In this document: positions 26,614 to 35,970 of the stretch, piece after piece | Layout: each line of letters starts with the position of its first letter | Position numbering within the stretch: position 1 is the stretch's first letter | Assembly (NCBI RefSeq): GCF_018860855.1 | Contig: NZ_JAHKQE010000019.1 | Coordinates: 62,001 to 126,000, forward strand | DNA from: Amphritea atlantica | GTDB taxonomy: Bacteria > Pseudomonadota > Gammaproteobacteria > Pseudomonadales > Balneatricaceae | DNA length: 64,000 nt | Reading direction: 5' to 3' | Notes under the pieces: generated by a model | Database searches by the model: none | Told to the model about the DNA's origin: nothing | The model's input: only the letters and a program-made list of their open reading frames with translations | Position numbers and translations under genes: made by a program

Positions 26614-27078
26614 AAACCTTACGTCTCTCCAAGCACACCCGAAAATCTATCTATAACAAAACACATAACTGCACAGTAATGATGGCTTAATTTTCGGAGA
26701 ATGATACATAAAAGCTAAATTTCTGTACACATAATACGCCCTTACTTCTTGCCATTCACGTCAATCAACAACCACAACGAAACACGACAGATCACTTCAT
26801 TTAACCCCAATTTATCTCTTTTTAGCAGCACATTACCACCCTTAATTAAATTAGAGCCAAGTGAAATAATCCATCAATGCGAAAACAGTAACTGATTAAA
26901 ATGTCATCAATAGGTTGACTTTTTTGTATACAATCTTATTCTAAAGATTAGCACAATCTTGTGACTGCGCCGGTCAAGTTAGCGCTACAGAAGCACAAAC
27001 CTCTGACTACCGAACACAAACAACCACATTATCAAATGTTTCACAGGGACATTATTACCCCAATGAGGAGTTAAAGTT
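26614..27078. other. Control region between the GntR gene and the purine permease
   Basis: These 465 bp have no supported gene. The right part contains a promoter with an embedded TTGTATACAA operator (26915-26942), then a leader of roughly 125 nt to the GTG start at 27079, with GAGGAG at 27065-27070. The left part is AT-rich and probably holds the GntR promoter. Confidence 0.6.
26915..26942 (+). promoter_or_regulatory. Permease promoter with operator site 2 in its spacer
   Basis: TTGACT (26915-26920) and TATTCT (26937-26942) are 16 bases apart, and TTGTATACAA (26924-26933) lies between them. An operator in the -35/-10 spacer is the classical position for repression, so the permease is probably repressed by the GntR protein until a purine signal appears. 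Confidence 0.6.
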
Positions 27079-28524
27079 GTGGAAAGCATACAACAAGAAC
27101 ATGCAAGCAAGGACCAAACCCCGTCCTCAGAACTCAGCTTTCTGGATCGCTTTTTCAAACTCAGCAAGCATAAAACGAATATCCGCACCGAGATAATCGC
27201 AGGCATAACCACCTTCGTGACTATGTCGTACATCATGTTTCTCAACCCCATCATCATGTCGAAAACCGGCATGCCCTTCGATAGCCTCTTTCTCGCCACC
27301 TGTATCGGTGCCGCCATCGCCACCATTTTTATGGGCATCTATGCCAACTGGCCGATCGGCTTAGCACCGGGCATGGGCCTAAACGCCTTCTTTACCTTTA
27401 CCGTCGTGCTAGAAATGAACTACAGCTGGCAGATAGCACTGGGGGCGGTGTTTCTCTCCGGTATTCTGTTTGTACTGATGAGCGTCACCCGCTTACGAGA
27501 ATGGATGTTAGAAAGTATTCCCATGAGTATGCGTTTAGCGATGACCGCTGGTGTCGGCCTATTCCTCGGTTTTATCGGACTACGTTTTACCGGTTTGATC
27601 GTGCCTAACCCCGACAATATGCTGGCCCTCGCCGACCTAACTCATTTTGGTTTCGGTCCCTTCGGCCCAGAAGCACCAGCCCTCGGGTTACTCAGCTTCC
27701 TGATTATCAGTGTGCTGAGCTATCTCCGAGTGTTTGGTTCGGTCATTATTGGCATTGTCGTGACCACCGCCATTGCCTTCCTGATGACCGCGCTACTGCC
27801 GGTCGATTTTTTCACGGTCACCTCCGATAGAGCGCCACTGTCTGGCTTTATGGCTTGGCCCGAGAACGGCCTCGTCGCAGTGCCTAACTTTTCCGACCTC
27901 TCCCCCATCTTTATGCAGCTCGATATTATGGGCGCACTGGATGTTGCACTGATTCCAGTGATTATCACCTTTCTATTCGTTAACATTTTCGATACTGCCG
28001 GTACCCTAATGGGGGTGGCTCACCGAGCTAATCTGCAGGATGAAAACGGTAAAATCGAAGGTCTGGATAAGTCCCTTAAAGCCGACTCGATCTCCTCGGT
28101 TATCGGCACCGCGTTCGGTTGCCCACCGGTCACCTCCTATGTGGAATCGGCAGCCGGTGTCGCCGCCGGGGGCCGAACCGGTTTGACCGCTGTCGTCATT
28201 GGCATCATGTTCTTACTAGGACTTTTCCTACTGCCTCTGGCGCAGATGCTGCCCGGCTTTGCCGTGGATGGTGCATTGATCTATGTCGCTATGTTGATGA
28301 TGGGCTCGCTAGCCAGTATCGACTGGGATGATCTCACCGAGTTTGCCCCCGCCCTGATGACTACCATCATGATGCCGCTGACCTTCTCTATTGCTAACGG
28401 TATTGCTATCGGCTTTATCACCTATACCGTTATGAAAGTCACTACCGGCAAAGCATCATCTATCACTAGCGGTGTGTGGGTGCTTACCGCTATCTTTGTC
28501 GCGAAGTTTATTTTCCTGCCCTAA
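27079..28524 (+). CDS. Purine base permease, AzgA-type NCS2 family (guanine/hypoxanthine)
   Basis: This 481-residue integral inner-membrane protein has about 12-14 hydrophobic segments. It has the AzgA/GhxP signatures TFVTMSYIMFLNP (first membrane helix), GLAPGMGLNAFF, NIFDTAGTLMGVA and GCPPVTSYVESAAG. Members import guanine, hypoxanthine or adenine with protons. The start is a GTG at 27079, supported by GAGGAG eight bases upstream. It sits next to guaD and xdh, and its promoter carries the shared palindrome, so its cargo is probably catabolised by this locus. A strong terminator follows at 28542. Confidence 0.92.
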   Translation: MESIQQEHASKDQTPSSELSFLDRFFKLSKHKTNIRTEIIAGITTFVTMSYIMFLNPIIMSKTGMPFDSLFLATCIGAAIATIFMGIYANWPIGLAPGMGLNAFFTFTVVLEMNYSWQIALGAVFLSGILFVLMSVTRLREWMLESIPMSMRLAMTAGVGLFLGFIGLRFTGLIVPNPDNMLALADLTHFGFGPFGPEAPALGLLSFLIISVLSYLRVFGSVIIGIVVTTAIAFLMTALLPVDFFTVTSDRAPLSGFMAWPENGLVAVPNFSDLSPIFMQLDIMGALDVALIPVIITFLFVNIFDTAGTLMGVAHRANLQDENGKIEGLDKSLKADSISSVIGTAFGCPPVTSYVESAAGVAAGGRTGLTAVVIGIMFLLGLFLLPLAQMLPGFAVDGALIYVAMLMMGSLASIDWDDLTEFAPALMTTIMMPLTFSIANGIAIGFITYTVMKVTTGKASSITSGVWVLTAIFVAKFIFLP

Positions 28525-28541
28525 TTCATTCATACCCCCTG

Positions 28542-28568
28542 AAAAAGCCCTCTGTTGAGGGCTTTTTT
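28542..28568 (+). terminator. Terminator after the purine permease
   Basis: AAAAAGCCCTC (28542-28552) and GAGGGCTTTTT (28557-28567) form an 11-pair stem with a four-base loop and a T tract. Confidence 0.93.
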
Positions 28569-28687
28569 CTATGCAACACAAAAATGCTACGACTGTCGTG
28601 AATTACTTGCTTCAAATATCGTTGCTGAATTACAGTAGACCTTCGCATAACCGCCTATTAGCAATTCTAATTTATCTGGAGATGTAA

Positions 28688-29098
28688 ATGACGTATCCAA
28701 TTGAGGGCTCCTGCCAGTGTGGCGGCGTAAAATATAAGTTATTAAAAGCCCCGCTGTTAATTCAGGCCTGTCATTGCATCGCATGTCAGAAACTATCGAC
28801 CAGCGCCTTCAGCGTTACCGCGGTCGTTAACGCAAGTGATATTGAGTTTGAAGGTGAGATGAAAGAGTGGCGCAGACCTGCTGATAGCGGCAACATTTCT
28901 GCCGCAAAATTCTGCCCAGCCTGCGGCAACCGAATTTACCATTTCAATCCCGACGAGCCTAACTCAATAAAGCTAAAGCCCAGCACCCTCTCAGATACCC
29001 GTATCATTAAGCCCATTCGCCATATCTGGGTCAGTCAAAAACAAGACTGGTTTGAAATTCCCGCCGGTGTTCAAACATTTGAAAAACAAGGTGCTTAA
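28688..29098 (+). CDS. GFA-family zinc protein (glutathione-dependent formaldehyde-activating-like)
   Basis: The 136-residue protein is a single GFA domain with the cysteine pattern C9-x-C11, C28-x-C30-xx-C33 and a later FCPACGNRIYHF. This set binds structural and catalytic zinc. The best-known member speeds formaldehyde-glutathione adduct formation, but most family members have no proven reaction, so substrate is unknown. It is preceded by GGAG and separated from the permease by a strong terminator, so it is not part of the purine operon. There is no glutathione-dependent formaldehyde dehydrogenase nearby. Confidence 0.85.
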   Translation: MTYPIEGSCQCGGVKYKLLKAPLLIQACHCIACQKLSTSAFSVTAVVNASDIEFEGEMKEWRRPADSGNISAAKFCPACGNRIYHFNPDEPNSIKLKPSTLSDTRIIKPIRHIWVSQKQDWFEIPAGVQTFEKQGA

Positions 29099-29265
29099 GC
29101 GATAAAAGGAAGGCATCAATAAACCGGTTTTCCTAACAACAACCGCCTAAAAAACCAAGTCGAACTAAATGGCCCAACGCTTATTTTGTTGCCGGTTACA
29201 TCTAACGGACATGTTTACGGTCTTTTTAGTAACAATCAAACTAGAACAACCACAGGTCCATTAAT

Positions 29266-30618
29266 ATGACCAAAATGATCAATCTAAACACACCTATTAC
29301 ATTCAATGACGCACTCCCCGACGCGGTCGATGTGGTGGTTATTGGCGGTGGCATTATCGGTATCTTCTCAGCCCTAAATATTGCCCGTTCGGGTCTCAGT
29401 GTAATGGTGATCGAAAAAGGACGTATTGCCGGAGAGCAATCCTCACGCAATTGGGGGTGGATTCGCCAACATGGTCGTGATGCCGCCGAATTACCGATTA
29501 TGATGGAAGCCACTCGGTTATGGGAAAACATTGATCAAGAGGTCAAAGGCCGCACCGGATTCAAGCGGGTCGGCGTGATGTATCTCTCACAAACAGAGGA
29601 GGCTCAAGCTCAGCGCGAAGCATGGCTTAGCACTGCCGCTGCACATGGTGTCGATACCGTGGCCCTATCGAGTGCACAAATAGGCCAACACATACAACTG
29701 GATGCACAGTCGAAGAACCCTTGGGTTGGCGCAACCTATACCGCCAGTGATGCGCGTGCCGAACCTTGGCAGGCGATCCCCGCGATCGCCGAACTAGCCC
29801 ACAGTGAAGGCGTGCTCATCAAAGAAAACTGCGCCGTACGCACGTTAGATATTGAAGCAGGCCAAATCACGGGCGTGATCACCGAAGCTGGACGTATTAA
29901 AACTGCGCAAGTCGTAGTCGCCGGAGGCGCTTGGTCATCGTTGTTTCTGCGCCGTCATGGGATCAATATTCCCCAGTTATCGGTACGGGCCTCTGTGGCC
30001 AGAACCGCGCCTCTTCAAAGCATTACCACCACCAGCTTTGCCGATAAAAAATTAGCGGTACGTCGACGCAATGACGGCGGTTACTCGCTCGCGCTCACGG
30101 ATTCCCATGATCACTTTATTGGCCCCGATTCATTTCGTTGGCTGTCTAAATGGATAAAAACAGGACTGCAAAACATTCATGAAATCCGCCCTTGGGTAAA
30201 TGAAGTACCCAACTCCCCTGATGCTTGGCGGGTTGAGCGTCATTGGGCTGCAGACGAGATAACACCATTTGAATTAACCCGCGTTCTCGACCCTGCTCCC
30301 GCCAAGGGCAAAGTAAAAGTGATGCAACAACGCTTTGCGCAAAGATTTCCACAAATAGGCGAGCCCCAAATTCTAGATGCTTGGGGGGGGATGATCGATG
30401 CCATGCCAGATATTGTGCCTATTGTTGACCGAGTACCTGATTTTGAAGGACTCATTGTCGCAACGGGAATGAGTGGCCACGGCTTCGGTATCGGCCCCGC
30501 GTTCGGCAAAATTGTGGCTCAAATGGTGAATAAAGAAGATAGTGAGCATGATTTATCACGCTTCCGTTTCTCCCGTTTCAGTGATGGCAGCACCTTAGAT
30601 ATTGGGCCCAATATCTAA
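29266..30618 (+). CDS. FAD-dependent amine/D-amino-acid oxidoreductase (DAO family)
   Basis: This 450-residue flavoenzyme has an N-terminal dinucleotide-binding motif VVIGGGIIGIFSALNIARSG (about residues 25-44) and the ExxxxxGEQSSRNWGWIRQHGRDAAELP block. The C-terminal GMSGHGFGIGPAFG motif also contacts FAD. The family oxidises the C-N bond of amines or amino acids (DadA, sarcosine-oxidase and Pau/Puu-like enzymes). The SRNWGW motif is common in the putrescine/amine oxidase-like branch. No transporter or aminotransferase is adjacent to fix the substrate. No clear Shine-Dalgarno sequence precedes the ATG. It could belong to polyamine or methylamine use. Confidence 0.82.
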   Translation: MTKMINLNTPITFNDALPDAVDVVVIGGGIIGIFSALNIARSGLSVMVIEKGRIAGEQSSRNWGWIRQHGRDAAELPIMMEATRLWENIDQEVKGRTGFKRVGVMYLSQTEEAQAQREAWLSTAAAHGVDTVALSSAQIGQHIQLDAQSKNPWVGATYTASDARAEPWQAIPAIAELAHSEGVLIKENCAVRTLDIEAGQITGVITEAGRIKTAQVVVAGGAWSSLFLRRHGINIPQLSVRASVARTAPLQSITTTSFADKKLAVRRRNDGGYSLALTDSHDHFIGPDSFRWLSKWIKTGLQNIHEIRPWVNEVPNSPDAWRVERHWAADEITPFELTRVLDPAPAKGKVKVMQQRFAQRFPQIGEPQILDAWGGMIDAMPDIVPIVDRVPDFEGLIVATGMSGHGFGIGPAFGKIVAQMVNKEDSEHDLSRFRFSRFSDGSTLDIGPNI

Positions 30619-30644
30619 AGGGAGCATAACTTCCGCCTTTGTGG

Positions 30645-31163
30645 TTATTGACGCTGTTCAACAACGATAACAGCGTCAGTATCAAAGCCCCTTACCTTTG
30701 CCATACGCATGAACTTCTGCATAACTTCAGGTTGTACCTCCGGCGTTCGGGCCAGCAGCCACAAATAAGAGGTGTCAGGCCCAGAGACAAATGCATACTG
30801 ATAGCCTTCGTGATCCAGCTCAAACACCACATATGAGCCGTAGAATGGCCCAAAGAAAGAAACCTTCAGGTAGCCTTGATCACTATCGTTAACAAAATAA
30901 GCCTTCCCTTCCGCCTCCTGCCACTCACCTTTTGCGGCAGAGAACCCTCGGTTCAGCACGGCCACGCCGCCATCGTCTCGCCGAGTGTATTCAGCCGACA
31001 CCTGTATCAGCCCCCGTTCAAAAGAGTGATCTAGCCGAGCAATCTCATACCACTGACCTAAATATCGCTCTAGTTCAAACTGATCGACCGGTGTCACCGA
31101 CTTCGGCATACCTAAACAGCCGGTCAAAAGCATCGTCGTCATCAGCATTAATAAAATTTTCAT
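30645..31163 (-). CDS. blc: Outer-membrane lipocalin lipoprotein (Blc type)
   Basis: The protein is a bacterial lipocalin, a small beta-barrel that binds lysophospholipids or fatty acids at the outer membrane. The start chosen is the ATG at 31161-31163 (172 residues), which gives a compact lipoprotein signal ending LLTGC (lipidated Cys16). An upstream ATG at 31196 would add 11 charged residues and has no ribosome site. The GxW motif YLGQWYEIARLDHSFERGL (about 34-52) and the last strand's VRGFDTD pattern are typical of Blc. It is convergent with the flavoprotein gene with a 26-bp gap. Confidence 0.88.
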   Translation of the reverse strand: MKILLMLMTTMLLTGCLGMPKSVTPVDQFELERYLGQWYEIARLDHSFERGLIQVSAEYTRRDDGGVAVLNRGFSAAKGEWQEAEGKAYFVNDSDQGYLKVSFFGPFYGSYVVFELDHEGYQYAFVSGPDTSYLWLLARTPEVQPEVMQKFMRMAKVRGFDTDAVIVVEQRQ

Positions 31164-31461
31164 CGCCACTTGGGTCCTTATACACGCACGTTTCATTGAT
31201 CATACGTTGCACTTACTATTCAGATCATTACTGCTGTAACCCTCATCACCCGCTGCTTTACCTACCAAGGATCAAAGCGATTGGAACAGCACCCTAAAAC
31301 ATATCCCTATCAATCTGCCTGAGGCCGACCTCAAGCACCTGTCGCATACGACAGTTGTCTATCACCGCCACTGTCTCTAGAGTGTAGTCTGATAACTTTA
31401 ATAAAAAATCTATCCATTTGAGCGATGATGTTGGCTTAAGGATAACAAGACAGGTAGCGTC

Positions 31462-33951
31462 ATGAGCGATAAATATCTAAGACCGAATTTAACCACGCCA
31501 TCAGCGTCCCTTAGGTCGAGTCTAAAAGGCTCCGTGATTAAATCATCAATCGCGCTCTCTTTATTGCTAACCTCGTTGATCAGTTATGCCGATGAATCCG
31601 TCACGTTAGAAAGGGTCCGCTATTGTGATCAACGAGGCCTCAACAATATCTGCGCAGGTACAGCCACCACCCCATCAAAATTTCAAGCGTGGAGCAACGC
31701 TGGTGTTTCCACCGAGGGCCAACGCAACACCTACATCTCCATCGTTAACCAGCCACCAAAAGGTCAGGTCCGAAAGGTTGTGTTTATCTCAGCAGGACAA
31801 CAAACAGACCCCGGTGGAGAGAAAAAAGGTAAGTTTGGTAAAGGCTACCCTAATGTGCTGACGGGGCAACCCAACGATTATAAAGATGGCTGTATGAACG
31901 CCACCAAAAGCTGCACCCGTACGATTGACGCTCGATCAGTCCTCGGTCGCTTGCGTGGAGATGGTAAATTTAGTGATAACGACACCCTGTTTATCGCCGC
32001 GTTTGATATGCGCTTTGGCTACTATCGACCCACCGCCGAAAAACAGAAACGAGAAAACGCTTATTGGGCATTTCTCACGTCAAAGTTTGATCCTACAAAA
32101 GTGGAGCTAATCGTCTTGGCAGGTCAAAGCCGCGGTGGCTGCATGATGTTCCGACTCGGACAAAAACTACGGGCAACATCCACCTATCAAAATATCCCCC
32201 TAATCGTGCAAGGCCTAGACCCTGTTTGCACCACCACCGGCACCCCAAATGTTGACCGGGAACTCCCTCCTTTAAGTGGCGTATATAAAAACCCACTCAA
32301 TAGTGGTTATGAATCCTATCCTATCGATATGGATCAAGTTTTCCCCAGCGACCACCGTAACAAATTGGCGGTTCTGGATATTCACGGTGGCGGAAAAGTA
32401 TGGGATCTAGAGCCAGGCATCCGTTCATTCACATGGAAGGCCAGCGATACCGACCTCGGCTGGTGGAAACAAAAATGGGTGAATGCTGGTCATGAAGATA
32501 TGGGAGGCAAATATGAGCATTCATGGCAAACCGTTGATTTAGCGGTCACCCATATTTACGATTCAATGTACGTATTTGGCAGCACCCATTTCAAATCAAC
32601 CGCTCAACATCCGGTAGATATCAACGGCGATGGCTTAAGTGACATTGTGCTGCGTTCCCGTAACCCGCAACAAGGGCTCAGCATTCACACAAAATTATCC
32701 AACGGCAATGGCTCATTTACCGAGAAAGCGTTTATCTCCGGCGATGGTGCAGCGGTAGACTTGCTACCGATGCTCTCCGGTTATTTCAATGCCGATAATA
32801 AAACCGACCTACTGTTACGTTATTACCACCCACAGAAAGGCTTAATGCTGCGCACCAAATTTTCTAATGGTGATGGTAGCTTTACAGAAAAAGAGTATCA
32901 GGCTGGCGATGGTCATAGTGCAGCAGAAAAACTGGCGTTTATCGGTGATGTCGATGGCGATAAACTGTCCGATCTGATCTCACTGTATCAGCACCCCACC
33001 TCAGGACTACACATCCGCGTTAAATACTCGAATGGCGATGGTACTTACCGAGAAACTGATCACCGTTCCGGTGATGGCGCCATGGGTGACTCCCTGCGTA
33101 TGCATGCCGCCGATGTTAACGGCGATGGTAAAACCGATCTCATCTACCACTTTCAAAGTGGTTCAAATAACTTCCAAATAAGAACTCAGATCTCCAATGG
33201 CGATGGCAGCTTCACCTATAAAAAACTGATTCCTGGTGGTTGGTGGCATATGAACAATATGCAAAGCTTTGTCGGTGATGTGAATCGCGATAAGAAATCG
33301 GATCTCATCCTAATCACCCGTGACAATGGTACGAAGTTATTACGCGCCAATACCTATCTCTCTCAAGGAGATGGTACCTATCATCGAGTCATACACGATC
33401 TTGCCGAAAACGCCGACGTTGATAAATTGGAAACCTTAGTCGGTGATTTCAATGGCGATCGCAGAACCGATATTTTGCTACGTAAACGTGACCCACAAAA
33501 TGGCTTGATCCTGCGGCTTAAACTTGCCAAAGGCGATGGTCACTATACCCATGTTCAACATACGGCAGGGGATGGGCCTCAAATCGATAACTTTTCTGCT
33601 TTGATCGGTAATATCGATAAAGGACAAACGGCTGATCTTATCCTACGAGCACGGACGGCTAACGGCATACTGATACGCTCAAAGTTAAGCAAAAGCGATG
33701 GTAGTTTCTCCGACGCGCAATACAACGCGACCGGCGATACGCTTATGTTGATGCGATACCCCGCCCTTAGCGGTGGGATGAGATGGGCCGGTGGCGGAAC
33801 CTTCCATCCCTGTGGCGGCTGTGTAAAGACTGTTTCCACTGCTAACAAAGCCGTTGTCAAAAAAGCGACCGTACTGCCACAAATAAAACCATCCGTATCC
33901 GGTGGTAAAGTGGTCAATAAAGCCATTAACGCACAACAGCTAAAACAATAG
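31462..33951 (+). CDS. Secreted alpha/beta-hydrolase-like protein with seven-bladed FG-GAP propeller
   Basis: This 829-residue protein has a long N-region and an export signal (about residues 25-44, ending SYADES). Residues about 45-380 look like a serine hydrolase: GQSRGG is a GxSxG nucleophile elbow, with later LDIHGGG and GHEDMGGKYEHSW as possible acid/His sites. From about 388, seven FG-GAP/VCBS repeats follow, each starting like DINGDGLSDIVL and containing SNGDGSFTEK-type turns. Their D-x-D-G-D loops would bind calcium and the set forms a beta-propeller. The tail has FHPCGGC and a Lys/Val-rich end. I know no named family with this layout; the substrate is unknown. A strong terminator follows. 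Confidence 0.8.
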   Translation: MSDKYLRPNLTTPSASLRSSLKGSVIKSSIALSLLLTSLISYADESVTLERVRYCDQRGLNNICAGTATTPSKFQAWSNAGVSTEGQRNTYISIVNQPPKGQVRKVVFISAGQQTDPGGEKKGKFGKGYPNVLTGQPNDYKDGCMNATKSCTRTIDARSVLGRLRGDGKFSDNDTLFIAAFDMRFGYYRPTAEKQKRENAYWAFLTSKFDPTKVELIVLAGQSRGGCMMFRLGQKLRATSTYQNIPLIVQGLDPVCTTTGTPNVDRELPPLSGVYKNPLNSGYESYPIDMDQVFPSDHRNKLAVLDIHGGGKVWDLEPGIRSFTWKASDTDLGWWKQKWVNAGHEDMGGKYEHSWQTVDLAVTHIYDSMYVFGSTHFKSTAQHPVDINGDGLSDIVLRSRNPQQGLSIHTKLSNGNGSFTEKAFISGDGAAVDLLPMLSGYFNADNKTDLLLRYYHPQKGLMLRTKFSNGDGSFTEKEYQAGDGHSAAEKLAFIGDVDGDKLSDLISLYQHPTSGLHIRVKYSNGDGTYRETDHRSGDGAMGDSLRMHAADVNGDGKTDLIYHFQSGSNNFQIRTQISNGDGSFTYKKLIPGGWWHMNNMQSFVGDVNRDKKSDLILITRDNGTKLLRANTYLSQGDGTYHRVIHDLAENADVDKLETLVGDFNGDRRTDILLRKRDPQNGLILRLKLAKGDGHYTHVQHTAGDGPQIDNFSALIGNIDKGQTADLILRARTANGILIRSKLSKSDGSFSDAQYNATGDTLMLMRYPALSGGMRWAGGGTFHPCGGCVKTVSTANKAVVKKATVLPQIKPSVSGGKVVNKAINAQQLKQ

Positions 33952-33969
33952 CTAAACGTTTTAACAGCC

Positions 33970-34003
33970 AAACGAAGAAGGCGTCTATTTGCCTTCTTCG
34001 TTT
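33970..34003 (+). terminator. Terminator after the hydrolase-FG-GAP gene
   Basis: AAACGAAGAAGGC (33970-33982) and GCCTTCTTCGTTT (33991-34003) form a perfect 13-pair stem with an eight-base loop. Confidence 0.88.
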
Positions 34004-34137
34004 CGTCCGATGCTAAATAGTCCTGCTTTGATCGTTATTCATTCGCAGACCTATTTAAGATCAGACAATATCATCGAGGAAATTTTATCCGTCGATTAGC
34101 CAATCAAATTCCACTTCACTGTCAGCCAGAGTGATTA

Positions 34138-35970
34138 ATGATTATCAGATACGTTAAAGCATTAGTATTGTTGGCCTTCGTGATCGCAAGTGGTTTGGCG
34201 GCGGCGAGTGATGTACAGATCAAAAACAACTGGCTGTTCCAGCATGGCGATCTCCCGAGTTGGAGCCAACCATTATATGATGACAGCGCCTGGCAAACCG
34301 TTGAGGTTCCTAGGCTTTTATTTCAAGGCCATAACACGCCGGTTAAAGGCTGGTATCGCGTTCACTTTGATTTTAATACGCCTAAGCAACACGATTTAGC
34401 CCTGTTTATTGAAACGATCAGACATGCGGATGAAGCGTGGCTTAATGGCACTCGTATCGGCGGTCTCGGTGAGACCTATGAAGCGTGGGATTTTCTCCAT
34501 ACCAACCCACAAAGTCTGCCTCGGCTGTACAAAATTCCTCCCCAACTACTCACTGAAAAAAATAATGTTCTGGCAATTAAAACCAATGTCGGTTTTGGCG
34601 AAGCCTGGGGGGCCATGTTTCCCGGTGGTGCAGGCATCACTAAAGGTAAAGTACTGATAGGCGACTATGATACGTTACTTGATAGGGTCCATAATACAAA
34701 ACTAAAAATCATCACCCTTGATACGGTTTTTGCCGTACTAGGCATTTTAGACTTACTGATTATTTTGGTACTTCTAAAAACGGCCTTAGGCCCAGTACCT
34801 GAGTTTAAATGGCTACTCGCCTGTAGCTTTTTCCTCCTGTTGGGCGCGGCGGCTCATGATATCAATTACATCTATTCCATTCGATTTATCAATACCAACC
34901 TATCCATGGTGACGGCAATGCTCGTTTTGCCCTATACCACCGCCATGTACTTTTGGAGCCAATACAGAGATATCTCAACCAAGCTAATCACGGTACTGTC
35001 GGCTATCTGGGCCTTCAATATTACTATGTTGCTACTACCGAGCATTTCATTCGAGCTGAAAAATATTTGCTGGTATCTCTGGAATATACAAGCCGTGATG
35101 TTTTTTTTCTATGCTATTTATGCCGCCTTCAAAGGGCTCATATACAAACGTGTCGGGGCCTACGCCCAGTTTTTTGGCATTATCATTTATGTCTTTTCTA
35201 TTCGTAGCCAATGGTTACCCGACGATTTCTTTGGCCACCGAAATATTCAATTCGGCAGTATCATCTATCGCTATGCACTGCTGTTCGCCTACTTTCAGCA
35301 GCTAACCCATATCCGTATGGACTTTAAGAAACTATCCATCCGTATCGTCGGTATTACTGACAGTGTGAGACATTCGATTGCTCGGGAGCTACACGATGGG
35401 ATTGGTCAGCACTTAGCATCGGCAAAACTCCAAACAAGCTTAGCGTTAAGTTCAGATGAAAAAGATAAACATCTAGACTTCGTTAAATCTGAACTAGAAC
35501 AAGCGGTACAAGGGTTACGACGTCTGATTAATGGGCTACACCCGGTGATTATCGATCAGACCCCGATTAATCAAGCATTAGAGAGCGAATGTAAAAATAT
35601 TGGCAAGATATATGGCATTACTACCTCGCTCAATTGTGCTGATGTAAAGATGGATAAAAACACGGAGATTCATGTCTTCCGGATGTTTCAAGAGTGTGTA
35701 TCGAATGCCATCAAACATGGCCTAGCGACCACTATTGCGATACAGCTATCCACTAAAAAGGGCTATGTCTGCCTTTCTATTCGAGATAATGGTATCGGTT
35801 TTAATATTAAGGACAAACGTGAATATCGCGACGATGGCGGCTATGGTTTTGTCAGCCTTCAGGAAAGAATCACCCTACTAAGCGGCCATCTTGATATGAC
35901 CAGTGAAACCGGTAAAGGCAGCCATATTCAGATTAAATTTCCCCTATCACCAGCCTCATTCGTTAGCTGA
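34138..35970 (+). CDS. Membrane sensor histidine kinase (HisKA_3) with galactose-binding-like periplasmic domain
   Basis: This 610-residue protein has a signal peptide, then a periplasmic domain (about 25-190). The DDSAWQTVEVP and ADEAWLNGTRIGG patterns there resemble the sugar-binding jelly roll of glycoside hydrolase family 2 and 7TMR-DISM sensors. About seven membrane helices follow (200-385). The HisKA_3 dimerisation helix has phosphoacceptor His419 in RELHDGIGQHL, and a HATPase domain ends the protein (ECVSNAIKHG, RDNGIGFN, GYGFVSLQERI). It should phosphorylate a NarL-type regulator. Such a regulator is immediately downstream, but on the opposite strand with an 8-bp stop-to-stop overlap. 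The ligand is unknown; a carbohydrate is plausible. Confidence 0.87.
   Translation: MIIRYVKALVLLAFVIASGLAAASDVQIKNNWLFQHGDLPSWSQPLYDDSAWQTVEVPRLLFQGHNTPVKGWYRVHFDFNTPKQHDLALFIETIRHADEAWLNGTRIGGLGETYEAWDFLHTNPQSLPRLYKIPPQLLTEKNNVLAIKTNVGFGEAWGAMFPGGAGITKGKVLIGDYDTLLDRVHNTKLKIITLDTVFAVLGILDLLIILVLLKTALGPVPEFKWLLACSFFLLLGAAAHDINYIYSIRFINTNLSMVTAMLVLPYTTAMYFWSQYRDISTKLITVLSAIWAFNITMLLLPSISFELKNICWYLWNIQAVMFFFYAIYAAFKGLIYKRVGAYAQFFGIIIYVFSIRSQWLPDDFFGHRNIQFGSIIYRYALLFAYFQQLTHIRMDFKKLSIRIVGITDSVRHSIARELHDGIGQHLASAKLQTSLALSSDEKDKHLDFVKSELEQAVQGLRRLINGLHPVIIDQTPINQALESECKNIGKIYGITTSLNCADVKMDKNTEIHVFRMFQECVSNAIKHGLATTIAIQLSTKKGYVCLSIRDNGIGFNIKDKREYRDDGGYGFVSLQERITLLSGHLDMTSETGKGSHIQIKFPLSPASFVS

Noticed and set aside
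26614-27078. Purine riboswitch before the permease
   Set aside because: I could not find the conserved three-way junction loops of a guanine riboswitch in the leader. Repressor control by the palindrome is a sufficient explanation.
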